Shown piece after piece: positions 35,681 to 43,798 of a stretch of 64,000 bases of DNA. The notes under the pieces are model-generated. The model did not search any database and had not been told where the DNA came from. It saw only the letters and a list, made by a program, of their open reading frames with translations. Every line of letters starts with the position of its first letter. The first letter of the stretch is position 1. The DNA is from Nitrospira sp. GTDB lineage: Bacteria > Nitrospirota > Nitrospiria > Nitrospirales > Nitrospiraceae. The position numbers were made by a program, and so were the translations under genes. The stretch is taken from assembly GCA_005116745.1 (NCBI GenBank), contig SWDS01000006.1, positions 669,222 to 733,221 on the forward strand, read 5' to 3'.

Positions 35681-35709
35681 GTAGCATTGATGAGCAAGCG
35701 TCGGTAGAC
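35681..35709 (+). promoter_or_regulatory. 29 bp conserved upstream motif, copy 3
   Basis: GTAGCATTGA, then TGAGCAAGCG, then TCGGTAGAC. It lies only 27 bases before the start of paralogue 4 (35736). The close spacing, with the 45 bases of copy 1, suggests it sits at or near the transcription start. Confidence 0.55.
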
Positions 35710-35735
35710 AGGCCGTCGTCGTTTACGTATAGACT

Positions 35736-36107
35736 ATGATCATAAGAATGATGCAGTACGTGAAACATCAAAATTGCTCCTTGCCTATTATCTCCGTCAC
35801 CGGGTGTGTTGTGCTGATCTATATTGTGCTTTTGGCGATGAGCGCCGGCTGTGCCCTCGCTCATGCCGACAGGGTTCAGCACCAGCAACACCATGGTCAA
35901 GAAAGTTCATCCACGCAAAACGTATTCTGTGCCTGGGCTTGTCAGGCTACGGCAGATGTCGGCGTAGCTGTGGGGTCATCATTGGCGGTCGCCGAGCTGG
36001 TACGTTGGCATGAAGATATTCCCCTTAGTAGACCGGTTTCTTTCTCGTCTCTTTCTATATTCCATTCTCGTGCGCCACCTTCGACCTTCTTCGTTCGGCT
36101 TGGATAA
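35736..36107 (+). CDS. Small secreted His/Cys protein, DUF2946-like (paralogue 4)
   Basis: A 123-residue protein with signal segment (VTGCVVLIYIVLLAMSAGC), the shared ALAHADRVQ, His patch (HQQHHGQE), SSTQNVFCAWACQAT and C-terminal FHSRAPPST. It is the closest relative of paralogue 3 and also follows the conserved 29 bp motif and precedes a double-hairpin module, so the unit motif-gene-hairpins appears duplicated as a block. Confidence 0.65.
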   Translation: MIIRMMQYVKHQNCSLPIISVTGCVVLIYIVLLAMSAGCALAHADRVQHQQHHGQESSSTQNVFCAWACQATADVGVAVGSSLAVAELVRWHEDIPLSRPVSFSSLSIFHSRAPPSTFFVRLG

Positions 36108-36192
36108 GCACGGCGGATAATCTTGTTCTATTCCGCTGGTCCTTATTCAGCCTGAGTGCAGTTATTCATAACAAAGATATTTGGATACATCG

Positions 36193-36262
36193 TCCGAGCA
36201 GGCGGCCCTCCGGCTCGGACTAAGCGCGGGGTGAAGGTTGACTGCCTCCTCCTTTACCCCGC
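36193..36262 (+). repeat. Double-hairpin module, copy 3
   Basis: Hairpin one pairs TCCGAGC (36193-36199) with GCTCGGA (36213-36219). Hairpin two pairs GCGGGGTGAAGG (36226-36237) with CCTTTACCCCGC (36251-36262). Compared with copy 2, one C-G pair has become T-A, a compensatory change that supports a conserved stem. It follows paralogue 4. Between here and the next module (36263-36460) I see nothing. Confidence 0.65.
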
Positions 36263-36464
36263 CCTATATTTTCAGCAAGCCTAATGTACCGGCAATACGA
36301 GTCAGCGCCTGGCTCTTATGGTCTTCACAGGGCAGGACTGTACCTCAATGCCGTGTGCTGGTGAGCCTGATGTTGAGGATACTTGTGATCATCGGCATGT
36401 ATCTGTGATGGAAGAAATGATTGAATGATTCCGATCCATTCGAGAAGTATCGAGCTATCGATGT

Positions 36465-36534
36465 CCGGTCGAGCCGCCCCCTCGCTCGGACCGATCCGGG
36501 GCGCAGGTGTTGCCTCCGTCTACCTCCGCCCCGG
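36465..36534 (+). repeat. Double-hairpin module, variant copy 4
   Basis: Hairpin one pairs GGTCGAGC (36467-36474) with GCTCGGACC (36484-36492), one bulge. Hairpin two pairs CCGGGGCG.AGGT (36496-36508) with ACCTCCGCCCCGG (36522-36534). The loop holds GTTGCCTCCGTC, like the TTGCCTCC loop of the other copies. Sequence differs but layout is the same. It lies in the 730-base gene-free stretch before smbP. Confidence 0.5.
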
Positions 36535-36559
36535 CTCATTTCTGTCGAAGATGTCTAAC

Positions 36560-36604
36560 AGGATGCTGAAAAAGTCCGCCAGCGGCGTTCTCGCGTCACT
36601 CGGT
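36560..36604. repeat. Dispersed palindromic repeat, left half only
   Basis: The first 40 or so bases match the element at 23522 (AGGATGCTGAAAAAG, then GTCCGCCAGCGGCGTTCTCGC), then similarity stops. The right arm is missing, so this is a broken copy. Confidence 0.65.
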
Positions 36605-36657
36605 GGATAATCAAAGGAAACGGGTCTGGTAGTTGCGCACTCTTCTTCCAGGCCTGA

Positions 36658-36694
36658 CCAGGGAGTCGGTGGTTGCCTCCTTCCGACTCCCTGG
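36658..36694 (+). repeat. Strong 12 bp hairpin with TTGCCTCC loop
   Basis: CCAGGGAGTCGG (36658-36669) pairs perfectly with CCGACTCCCTGG (36683-36694). The loop TGGTTGCCTCCTT shares TTGCCTCC with the double-hairpin modules. There is no T-run directly after it (GCCCTTCGG), so termination is uncertain. Confidence 0.45.
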
Positions 36695-36763
36695 CCCTTC
36701 GGGGACACACAGCACAATCCATTTCCTAAAGTTGTGTGCGTGCGACGCTTGGGACGATGATGT

Positions 36764-36791
36764 TTGCCTGAGGGCATACTCTGTGTATACT
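36764..36791 (+). promoter_or_regulatory. Putative sigma-70 promoter of smbP
   Basis: TTGCCT (36764-36769) and TATACT (36786-36791) are separated by 16 bases and lie about 45 bases before the smbP start. The spacing and the -10 hexamer are good for a housekeeping promoter. No metal-regulator site is recognised. Confidence 0.45.
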
Positions 36792-36836
36792 TGTCCCAGG
36801 GTTCGGACGTCATCAATCAAACCATGTGGAGGGGGT

Positions 36837-37136
36837 ATGACACAATTGAAAGCTGGTGTTGTTGCGGTTGCGGTCTGCAGTCTTCTCGCGGGTGGGGTTT
36901 CGAGTGTCGCATTTGCCAAGGGCGCTGGGCATGTGCAGGAAACCATCAAGCACGCGAAGGAAGGAATTGCGCACGAGAAAGAGGCCATTAAGCATCTGGA
37001 AGAAGCGATACAGGGCAGCAACGACCCTCACGCGAAGGAAGCGCTTGAACATGCCAAGGAATCAATGAAGCATGCGGAGGAGTCCCTCGCGCATGCCGAA
37101 CAAGCTTCGGCGAAGCCAAAAGGCAAGGCGAAGTAA
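36837..37136 (+). CDS. smbP: SmbP-type small metal-binding protein
   Basis: A 99-residue exported protein (signal VVAVAVCSLLAGGVSSVAFA). The mature part is entirely helical, made of short amphipathic repeats with regularly spaced His: VQETIKHAKEGIAHEK, AIKHLEEAIQ, ALEHAKESMKHAEESLAHAE. This matches the SmbP family described in Nitrosomonas europaea, a periplasmic binder of copper and other divalent metals. AGGGGG stands just before the ATG; the frame extends upstream to 36633 but without signal or coding character. Confidence 0.82.
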   Translation: MTQLKAGVVAVAVCSLLAGGVSSVAFAKGAGHVQETIKHAKEGIAHEKEAIKHLEEAIQGSNDPHAKEALEHAKESMKHAEESLAHAEQASAKPKGKAK

Positions 37137-37150
37137 ACTCTGTCGGGGAA

Positions 37151-37183
37151 GAGGGAGGTGCGAAATCGCAACCTCCCTCTTTA
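37151..37183 (+). terminator. Rho-independent terminator of smbP
   Basis: GAGGGAGGT (37151-37159) pairs with ACCTCCCTC (37171-37179), with inner GCGA/TCGC, followed by TTTAATT. It begins 14 bases after the smbP stop. Confidence 0.8.
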
Positions 37184-37284
37184 ATTCTGGCCAGCGTCCG
37201 TGACAAATCAATCTGATCCACAGAACCGGCGTATGCTCGGTCCTATTCGAAGAGGCTGTAGCCTTGAACCGTATGTATCATACG

Positions 37285-37306
37285 GGACTTCTTGTTTGAG
37301 AAGTCC
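37285..37306 (-). terminator. Hairpin at the end of the ureide operon
   Basis: GGACTTCT (37285-37292) pairs with AGAAGTCC (37299-37306), loop TGTTTG. Its outer base pair touches the stop codon of the last minus-strand gene. The neighbouring CCGTATG/CATACGG palindrome (37270-37284) may extend the structure. Confidence 0.55.
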
Positions 37307-37701
37307 TAGCGGGGATGCTGGGCTATATATGACCGCCAGCCACCGAATTCGGTGATCTCCCGATGACCTTCGACGAGTGCCGGTTCGCCCAACACGCCCA
37401 AGACAATGCTCCCGTCTTCCAACCGCACCTTTCCGATGCACAGACCCGGGGGTTCATTCAGCAAGATCCCCGCCAGCCCTACAGTGGGTACTGACCAGAC
37501 TTCGACCGCCACCTTCACGCCGGTTCCATCGGTGACGCGCAGCATCGCGGGATGCACGTCGTTGATCGTCCAGAGCCGATATGTTGACTCGGTCATCGTC
37601 TCCCGAACAAACGTTGCCTTGGCCGCCACCATGTTGTGGTTAAGTTTGAGTCCTCGCATCAGCGTGCCGTTGACCGCGAGCAGCACGCCGTTCTGATTCA
37701 C
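37306..37701 (-). CDS. Stand-alone allophanate-hydrolase C-terminal domain (AtzF-C-like)
   Basis: A 131-residue protein reading [58 protein letters not shown] and [13 protein letters not shown]. This is the pattern I know from the C-terminal domain of allophanate hydrolase (AtzF/DUR1,2 type), a gamma-glutamylcyclotransferase-like fold proposed to decarboxylate N-carboxycarbamate. No amidase domain is encoded beside it or elsewhere in the window. It overlaps the upstream hydrolase gene by 4 bases and is the last gene of the operon. Its role without the amidase is unknown. Confidence 0.75.
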   Translation of the reverse strand: MNQNGVLLAVNGTLMRGLKLNHNMVAAKATFVRETMTESTYRLWTINDVHPAMLRVTDGTGVKVAVEVWSVPTVGLAGILLNEPPGLCIGKVRLEDGSIVLGVLGEPALVEGHREITEFGGWRSYIAQHPR

Positions 37702-38396
37702 GAGGTGCTCCCTGCATAGGTCTGCTGAAGAGATTCGATGAGACGATCAGCCGATGTGACCCAGCCGACAATGCCGCCTTGCGATTGGATCATGCGGACT
37801 GTGGCCTGTTTAAAATCGGGGAAATAGCTTTCCGTCCCATCCTCGACCAGGAGACATTCAAAACCTCGGTCGTTGGCTTCTCTCATGCTGGTTTGCACAC
37901 AGACTTCAGTCGTCACGCCGGTAAACACCAGGTGAGTGATGCCGAGCGTCTTCAGACGTTCCTGTAAATTGGTGGCGTAGAATGCCCCCTTGCCCGGCTT
38001 GTCGATGACGAGTTCGCCGGTCGCAGGGTGCAGCTCCGGGACGATATCGTTTCCCGGCTCTCCCAAAACCAGAATGCGTCCCATCGGACCGGGGTCGCCG
38101 ATGCGGAGCGTGGACTCTCCACGCCGTTTCTTGGCCGGCGGACAATCCGAGAGATCGGGGCGATGGCCCTCCCTCGTGTGAATCACCGGCAATCCCAACT
38201 CGCGAAACGTCTTGAGGAGTTTCGCGACAGTCGGCACAATTTTCTGCAGATGTTCGACCTTATTCCCAAGCGCCGCGCCGAATCCGCCCGGCTCGACGAA
38301 ATCGCGCTGCATATCAATGATCACCAATGCCACGTGATTGCCTGAGCCTTTCGCCGGCAATGGATAAAGATAAGGAGAGGCTATGACGGTATTCAT
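37698..38396 (-). CDS. Isochorismatase-like cysteine hydrolase (second paralogue)
   Basis: A 232-residue amidohydrolase with the expected triad: Asp in VIIDMQRDF, Lys in IDKPGKGAF, Cys in [20 protein letters not shown]. The [14 protein letters not shown] and [18 protein letters not shown] stretches are shared with the BiuH gene at 39913, but the CGKGGYVD loop after the Asp is replaced by VEPGGFG, so substrate preference may differ. Candidates are biuret, triuret or another ureide. It overlaps both neighbours by 4 bases, indicating coupled translation. Confidence 0.85.
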   Translation of the reverse strand: MNTVIASPYLYPLPAKGSGNHVALVIIDMQRDFVEPGGFGAALGNKVEHLQKIVPTVAKLLKTFRELGLPVIHTREGHRPDLSDCPPAKKRRGESTLRIGDPGPMGRILVLGEPGNDIVPELHPATGELVIDKPGKGAFYATNLQERLKTLGITHLVFTGVTTEVCVQTSMREANDRGFECLLVEDGTESYFPDFKQATVRMIQSQGGIVGWVTSADRLIESLQQTYAGSTS

Positions 38397-39916
38397 GTTG
38401 TATGTCCTGTCATGTGTCGCCCAATGATCGCCAGGTCGGCGCCGGACGACGTGGTTTCATAGACGAGTTGCCCATTGAACATCACCACCGTGCGGTCGGA
38501 CAGCTCCAGGATTTCGTCGAGATCTTCGCTGACCAGCAGCACGGCTGTCCCGTGATTGCGCGCGGCGACAATCTGCAGACGAATCTCCTCCATGGCCAGA
38601 AAGTCCAGCCCGAAACAGGGGTTGGCGATGATCAGAATCTCCACCTCCGCCGACAGCTCACGCGCTAGGACTGCCCGCTGTATGTTGCCTCCCGAGAGCG
38701 ACTGAATGGGCGTGTCGGGATAGGGCGGTTTGATGTTGTAGCGATCGATCAGCTCAACCGCGCTGCGGCGCAGTGCCGGGCGACTAACGAGCCAGCCGCC
38801 CACCGCGTGAGGTTCACGATCGAAATTCCGAAAGGCGAGGTTCTCCGCCACCGTCATGCGTCCGACGCACGTGTTCTGGAGCGGTTCTTCAGGCAGGCAA
38901 AAAATCTTGTGCTGCATGATCTGCTCGCGAGTCGGCTGAAAAGGCTGATCCTGCACGTGGATCGTGCCGGACGTGGTTTGGCGTTGCCCAGACAGGATCT
39001 CGACCAGTTCTCGCTGGCCATTGCCCGATACCCCGGCCACTCCGACGATCTCGCCTTCATGGATGGTGAGATGCAGCCCTCGCACGACTTCCACCCCGAT
39101 ATCATCTTTGACACGGATATCTTGCAGGATCAACTTTGGAACTTTCTTTGACAGGACGGTCCGTTGCTTCGGCTTCGCCGTCACTTCCGAACCTACCATC
39201 ATCTCCGCCATCTGAGATACCTTCAATTCCGAGACGTTTCCTGAACCCACGAATTGTCCTTTGCGAAGGACGGTCACTTCGTCAGCAAAGGCCGCCACTT
39301 CGCGAAGCTTGTGGGTAATGATGAGGACACTCACTTGTTGCGCCAGGGTCATGGCCCGGAGATGGCCCAGGACTTCATCCGCTTCTTGTGGGGTCAGGAC
39401 CGAGGTCGGTTCGTCCAAAATAAGGATGCGGTTCCGCAGCGCGAGTTGTTTAAGGATTTCCACTTTTTGTTTTTCGCCTGCGGCAAGCGAACTGACGCGA
39501 GCGGAGAGCGACACCTTGAACGGCATTGTGTTCATGAACTGTGTCAGCTGATGCTCTTCCTGCTGCCAATTGATGATGGGGTCCAGCTTGACCTTGGAGA
39601 TCACCAGGTTCTCGAGGACCGTCATGTTGGGGATCAGCGTAAATTGCTGATACACCATGCCGATCCCGAAAGTCTGTGCGTCCCGTGGGCTGCGAATCGT
39701 GACCGCTTGCTGATCCAATAGAATTTTCCCCTCATCAGGGTGGTAATACCCCATGATGCATTTGACCAGGGTGCTTTTGCCCGCGCCGTTTTCACCGAGC
39801 AGGGCATGGAATTGACCTGATCGGAGGTGGAAGTGCACGCCCTTCAAGGCCACGAGTGGTCCGAAGCGTTTGGTAATCCCCAACGCCTGCAAATCTGGAG
39901 GAGCTCCATCCGTCAT
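38393..39916 (-). CDS. ABC importer ATPase with two nucleotide-binding domains
   Basis: A 507-residue protein of the RbsA/YufO type. The first half has Walker [14 protein letters not shown], signature [13 protein letters not shown] and Walker [16 protein letters not shown]. The second half has [14 protein letters not shown], signature [13 protein letters not shown] and [12 protein letters not shown], where the Walker B is less canonical, as is usual in this class. It energises the two permeases at 40644-42625. It is sandwiched between the two hydrolase genes with 4-base overlaps on both sides, tying transport to hydrolysis. Confidence 0.92.
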   Translation of the reverse strand: MTDGAPPDLQALGITKRFGPLVALKGVHFHLRSGQFHALLGENGAGKSTLVKCIMGYYHPDEGKILLDQQAVTIRSPRDAQTFGIGMVYQQFTLIPNMTVLENLVISKVKLDPIINWQQEEHQLTQFMNTMPFKVSLSARVSSLAAGEKQKVEILKQLALRNRILILDEPTSVLTPQEADEVLGHLRAMTLAQQVSVLIITHKLREVAAFADEVTVLRKGQFVGSGNVSELKVSQMAEMMVGSEVTAKPKQRTVLSKKVPKLILQDIRVKDDIGVEVVRGLHLTIHEGEIVGVAGVSGNGQRELVEILSGQRQTTSGTIHVQDQPFQPTREQIMQHKIFCLPEEPLQNTCVGRMTVAENLAFRNFDREPHAVGGWLVSRPALRRSAVELIDRYNIKPPYPDTPIQSLSGGNIQRAVLARELSAEVEILIIANPCFGLDFLAMEEIRLQIVAARNHGTAVLLVSEDLDEILELSDRTVVMFNGQLVYETTSSGADLAIIGRHMTGHTT

Positions 39917-40596
39917 GAAAGCGCCTCTAATAGGCCGTCCGATTTTGCCACGGCGCCGAACACTCCGCCCTGCATGGTGACCATCTTGATCGCAGCCTGG
40001 TGATTCCCCAAATCAGTTGCGCCGCAACAGTCTTCCAGCAAGAGACATTCGAAACCACGATCATTCGCTTCGCGCATGGTGGTATGGACACAGACATCGG
40101 TGGTGATCCCGGCCAAGATCACATTGTGGATGCCGCGAAGTCTCAGCAACATCTCCAGATCGGTCGCCCAAAACGAGCCTTTGCCAGGCTTATCGATGAT
40201 GGGTTCGCCAGGTTTAGGAACGAGTTCAGGGATGATCTCCCATCCAGGCTCCCCTCGAACCAGGATTTTTCCGCAAGGACCGGGATCTCCGATGCCGGCT
40301 CCGATTCTCCGGCTGCGCCACCGCTTATTGTCCGGTAGGTCTGCCAGGTCAGGACGATGGCCTTCTCTCGTATGGAAGATATGCATGCCAATGGCTCTGG
40401 CTTTCGACAGCACCTTGAGGATATGGGCGATCGGGGCTCGGGTGAGAGAAATGTCGTAGCCCATCTTGTCGACATAGCCACCCTTGCCGCAAAAATCAGT
40501 CTGCATGTCGATGATGAGAAAGACCGTATTGTCGGGCCGTAAATCCCCATTGTATGGATAGGGGTAGGGATCGGATGCGACATACTTCTTATCCAT
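39913..40596 (-). CDS. biuH: Biuret amidohydrolase (BiuH)
   Basis: A 227-residue isochorismatase-family cysteine hydrolase that would split biuret into allophanate and ammonia. The stretches [90 protein letters not shown] and [18 protein letters not shown] match characterised rhizobial BiuH closely as I remember it. Catalytic Asp, Lys and Cys are all present. Biuret arises in soil and from cyanuric acid breakdown. Triuret hydrolases are close relatives, so triuret is an alternative substrate. Confidence 0.82.
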   Translation of the reverse strand: MDKKYVASDPYPYPYNGDLRPDNTVFLIIDMQTDFCGKGGYVDKMGYDISLTRAPIAHILKVLSKARAIGMHIFHTREGHRPDLADLPDNKRWRSRRIGAGIGDPGPCGKILVRGEPGWEIIPELVPKPGEPIIDKPGKGSFWATDLEMLLRLRGIHNVILAGITTDVCVHTTMREANDRGFECLLLEDCCGATDLGNHQAAIKMVTMQGGVFGAVAKSDGLLEALS

Positions 40597-40643
40597 TATT
40601 CACCTCTTCACTGTGTAGAGCGGGGTCTGTCATGCGATATGTC

Positions 40644-41561
40644 CTAACGAGTCACGGTCAGCTCACGCGGGACTCCCACGAGAGTTCGTTTGGGAGAGCA
40701 GGTGATGATCATTACCGCTAAGGTCATGATGTAGGGAATTGCGTTGAAAATATAATATCCACCTGTGATCCCTACCGATTGCAGGGACGGTCCCAAGGCC
40801 GCTGCCCCTCCCCACAAGAGCGACACCCAGAGGCAGCCGATCGGCTGCCAGCGGGCAAAGATCACCAGTGCTACCGCCATCAATCCCTGGCCACTTGAAA
40901 GCCCTTCACTCCAATTGAACGGGTAGTAGAGGGAGAGATAGGACCCACCGATTCCGGCCAAGAATCCTCCTTGAGCCGTGCTGAGGATCCGTATACGATC
41001 AACCGGCAATCCTAGGGCGCGTGCCGCATCGGCGCTTTCGCCGACGACTCGGACTTTTAATCCCCAGGCCGTATTCTTCAACATCCATCCCAGCAGGACC
41101 GCCACGACGATTCCTAGCAGAAACAACGCATTGATCTGGAGAGCCGCTTTGATCTGAGGCACATCGCTCCACCCTCCGAGGTCGATGGAGGGTAGCCGAG
41201 GCGCCGATGGCTGGATATAGGGCTTCCCCAGAAAAAAGGCCAACCCCGTGCCGAACAGCATCATCGCGATCCCGACCGCGATATCGTTGACTCGTTGGAA
41301 ACTGCAGATCCAGCTGTGTAAGGCCCCGAGCGCCATGCCGGCCAGGCCGGCACACAAGACTCCCAGCCACGGAGACCCGCTATGCAGTGAGACGGCGTAG
41401 CCGGTCATGGCGCCCATAACCAGTGTGCCTTCCAGGCCCAAATTGATGCGGCCGCTTTTCTCGGTCAAGCATTCGCCCAGTGACACAAACAGAAACGGCG
41501 TACCGATTCGAATCGCTCCGCCGAGCACGGCGATGAGCACTCCCCACCACCCGACTTCCAT
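40644..41561 (-). CDS. ABC importer permease (YufQ-like)
   Basis: A 305-residue membrane protein of the branched-chain/ribose permease family. FLFVSLGECLTEKSGRINLGLEG is the diagnostic N-terminal motif; later FLAGIGGSYLSLYYPFNWSEGLSSGQG and a C-terminal segment ending SPKRTLVG follow. It overlaps the second permease gene by one base. With the Tat-exported binding protein it forms a nucleoside/ureide-type importer. Confidence 0.9.
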   Translation of the reverse strand: MEVGWWGVLIAVLGGAIRIGTPFLFVSLGECLTEKSGRINLGLEGTLVMGAMTGYAVSLHSGSPWLGVLCAGLAGMALGALHSWICSFQRVNDIAVGIAMMLFGTGLAFFLGKPYIQPSAPRLPSIDLGGWSDVPQIKAALQINALFLLGIVVAVLLGWMLKNTAWGLKVRVVGESADAARALGLPVDRIRILSTAQGGFLAGIGGSYLSLYYPFNWSEGLSSGQGLMAVALVIFARWQPIGCLWVSLLWGGAAALGPSLQSVGITGGYYIFNAIPYIMTLAVMIITCSPKRTLVGVPRELTVTR

Positions 41562-42625
41562 CAGGCTGCTCCTTGTTTCTGTAACTTCGCAAAACGACCG
41601 TACAGGGTTTCGCTAAAGAGAATGACGAGGAAAATGATTCCCTGCATGACGAGCACGGTCGCATCGGGTAACTCATGCGTACGCTGCAATAACCCGCTGC
41701 TGGCGCGAATGCCTCCCAGTAAGACGGCAACGGGAATGATGGCCAATGGATTATTGCGTGCCACGAAGGCGACGAGAATGCCGGCATACCCATAATTGGC
41801 ATTGAGGGTATCATTGGCCCTGCCATGGATGGCCGCCACTTCCAACATCCCTGCCAGTCCACCTGCCGCCCCCGCCACGCAACAGATGATCAAGATCAGC
41901 CGTCCGACCGGTAGGCCTGCGACCTGGGCTGCGCGAACATTGCCCCCGGCGATCTGAGACGCGAAGCCAAAAACGGTGTGATTCATGAGAAACCATGCGA
42001 TGACACAGGCCACGATGCCGAATGCCAATCCCCAGTGGAGATCTGTTCCAGGAATGACGCCGATCATATTGGCCTCTCCGATATGATGCGTCGAAGGATG
42101 GTTGAGGCTTTCCGGATCGCGAAAGGTGCTCGTGACAAGGTGGTTCAACAGAGCGATGGCGATGTAGTTCAGCAGCAGGCTGCTAATGGTTTCATTGACG
42201 GCGCGATAGTGCCGCAATGCTCCTCCGATCATAAGCCACACGCCGCCGGCTAGCATGCCGGCGAGTGCCATGGTGGTCAGAACGACTATGGGAGGAGCTG
42301 TGGGCATGGTGAGAGCCACAATGGCCGCGAAGAGGCCTCCCATGACGACGGCGCCTTCGCCTCCGATAACAATTAAGCCGAGATACCCCGGCAGTGCGGT
42401 GCAGAGGGCTGTCAGCATCAACGGCGCGGCTCGCACCAACGTGTTCTGCCATGAGAATGAGGTACCGAAAGCGGCACGATACATGGTCTGATAGACCTCG
42501 AACGGATCGGCTCCGGCCGACGCCACAAAGATTCCGAATAACACCATCGAGACCGTCAGGGATCCGACGATGATGAGGAACGGTTCCAGCGCTTTATTCA
42601 AGGTCTGTGGCACGGCTATGCTCAC
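41561..42625 (-). CDS. ABC importer permease (YufP-like)
   Basis: A membrane protein of about 354 residues with the family pieces MLTALCTALPGYLGLIVIGGEGAVVMGG, NETISSLLLNYIAIALLNHLV and a middle AAQVAGLPVGRLILI. The GTG at 42625 overlaps the stop of the binding-protein gene (GTGA), which I take as the start; the frame stays open to 42661. It pairs with the YufQ-like permease. Confidence 0.87.
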   Translation of the reverse strand: MSIAVPQTLNKALEPFLIIVGSLTVSMVLFGIFVASAGADPFEVYQTMYRAAFGTSFSWQNTLVRAAPLMLTALCTALPGYLGLIVIGGEGAVVMGGLFAAIVALTMPTAPPIVVLTTMALAGMLAGGVWLMIGGALRHYRAVNETISSLLLNYIAIALLNHLVTSTFRDPESLNHPSTHHIGEANMIGVIPGTDLHWGLAFGIVACVIAWFLMNHTVFGFASQIAGGNVRAAQVAGLPVGRLILIICCVAGAAGGLAGMLEVAAIHGRANDTLNANYGYAGILVAFVARNNPLAIIPVAVLLGGIRASSGLLQRTHELPDATVLVMQGIIFLVILFSETLYGRFAKLQKQGAA

Positions 42626-43758
42626 GACTTGGTTGAACCGATGACTCCCTCGACCAGCCAATCCATACTTTCCAGCCAGATATCCGTCTGGACATGTTCC
42701 TTGCCTGCAGCAATGACGACGCGACCGGCATTGTCTTTGATCGGGCCCTTGTACACGACCATCCCCCCACCCATGAATTTGTCTTTGGCGGCGTCGGCTT
42801 GTTTGCGAACAGCGTCGGTGACGACCTGGTTATAGTCCGATACCTTGACGATTCCTTCCTTTAAACCACCACGCACGAGATGAGGTACAGTCTGCCCTTT
42901 TCGAATCATGTCGGCATAATCCATGTAGACCTTGGCCCAATTCCATTCTGCTCCTGTGAGATACCCTTTCGGGGCAAGCTTGGATTGGTTGCAGTGGTAC
43001 CCGGTGCAATAGACGCCCCGCTTTTCGGCAGTTGTGATGACGACCTTGGGACTGTCGACGTGGCAGGTGATGACATCGATGCCTTGGTCGACCAAACTGT
43101 TCGTGGCTTCCGCTTCACGGACCGGCAGCGACCAGTCGCCCGTAAAAATCACATTGGTCGTACAGTTGGGTCTGATGCTGCGGGCACCGAGGGTATAGTT
43201 GTTGATGTTGCGCAAGACTTGCGGAATGGGCTTCGCCGCCACAAACCCCAGCTTCCCGCTCTTGCTCATGCCACCTGCGACGATGCCGGCGATATATTGC
43301 GACTCATCGATGAAGCCAAAGTAACTCCCGACGTTCTTGGGGTGTTTACCCTCTTGGTACAGCCCACCGCAATGCAGAAACTGGATGTTGGGAAATTGTG
43401 GTGCGACCTTGATTATATGGGGATCGAAATAACCGAAGGAGGTGGGAAACAATACTTGTGCTCCGTCCAGCTTGACCATGCTTTCCATGGTTTTCTGAAC
43501 TTCGATGGTCTCCGGGACCTTTTCTTCATCGAAGGCTTTTACCCAATCAAGCTTGGCGACCGCCGCTTTCCCTTCAAAATGTGCCTGATTGTATCCATAG
43601 TCGTCTCGTGGGCCTACAAAGATGAAGCCCATCTTCACCTTGTCCGATGCGCCCCAGGCGTGGCCGATCCACTTCACGTTGCCCAACATGCCCAGCGTCC
43701 CGGCAGCTGCAGTCCCCTGTAGTACTTGGCGTCTCGTCAGTTTGCGTGATTCGGACAT
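42622..43758 (-). CDS. BMP-family substrate-binding protein of the ABC importer, Tat-exported
   Basis: A 378-residue periplasmic protein. It starts with a twin-arginine signal (KLTRRQVLQGTAAAG) and then KMGFIFVGPRDDYGYNQAHFEG, the BMP/Med lipoprotein pattern used for nucleosides, purines and related ureides. The start at 43758 has GGGAGG before it. The frame continues to 43842, but those 28 residues (MSDARTQLADFFSIL) come from the palindromic repeat and are not part of the protein. Substrate by context: biuret or another ureide. Confidence 0.88.
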   Translation of the reverse strand: MSESRKLTRRQVLQGTAAAGTLGMLGNVKWIGHAWGASDKVKMGFIFVGPRDDYGYNQAHFEGKAAVAKLDWVKAFDEEKVPETIEVQKTMESMVKLDGAQVLFPTSFGYFDPHIIKVAPQFPNIQFLHCGGLYQEGKHPKNVGSYFGFIDESQYIAGIVAGGMSKSGKLGFVAAKPIPQVLRNINNYTLGARSIRPNCTTNVIFTGDWSLPVREAEATNSLVDQGIDVITCHVDSPKVVITTAEKRGVYCTGYHCNQSKLAPKGYLTGAEWNWAKVYMDYADMIRKGQTVPHLVRGGLKEGIVKVSDYNQVVTDAVRKQADAAKDKFMGGGMVVYKGPIKDNAGRVVIAAGKEHVQTDIWLESMDWLVEGVIGSTKS

Positions 43759-43798
43759 ATGCCCCTCCCTCAGGGTGAGATGTGTATGGCGACCTACT

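Noticed and set aside
36633-36836. 68-residue extension of the SmbP frame
   Set aside because: It includes the 36658-36694 hairpin and the likely promoter; the signal peptide begins at 36837 behind a good ribosome site.
37270-37284. CCGTATG/CATACGG palindrome as a GntR operator
   Set aside because: It abuts the terminator hairpin downstream of the last gene of the operon, so a structural role is more likely than an operator.
42880-43722. 280-residue plus-strand open frame
   Set aside because: It is antisense to the BMP binding-protein gene, which has clear family motifs and a Tat signal.
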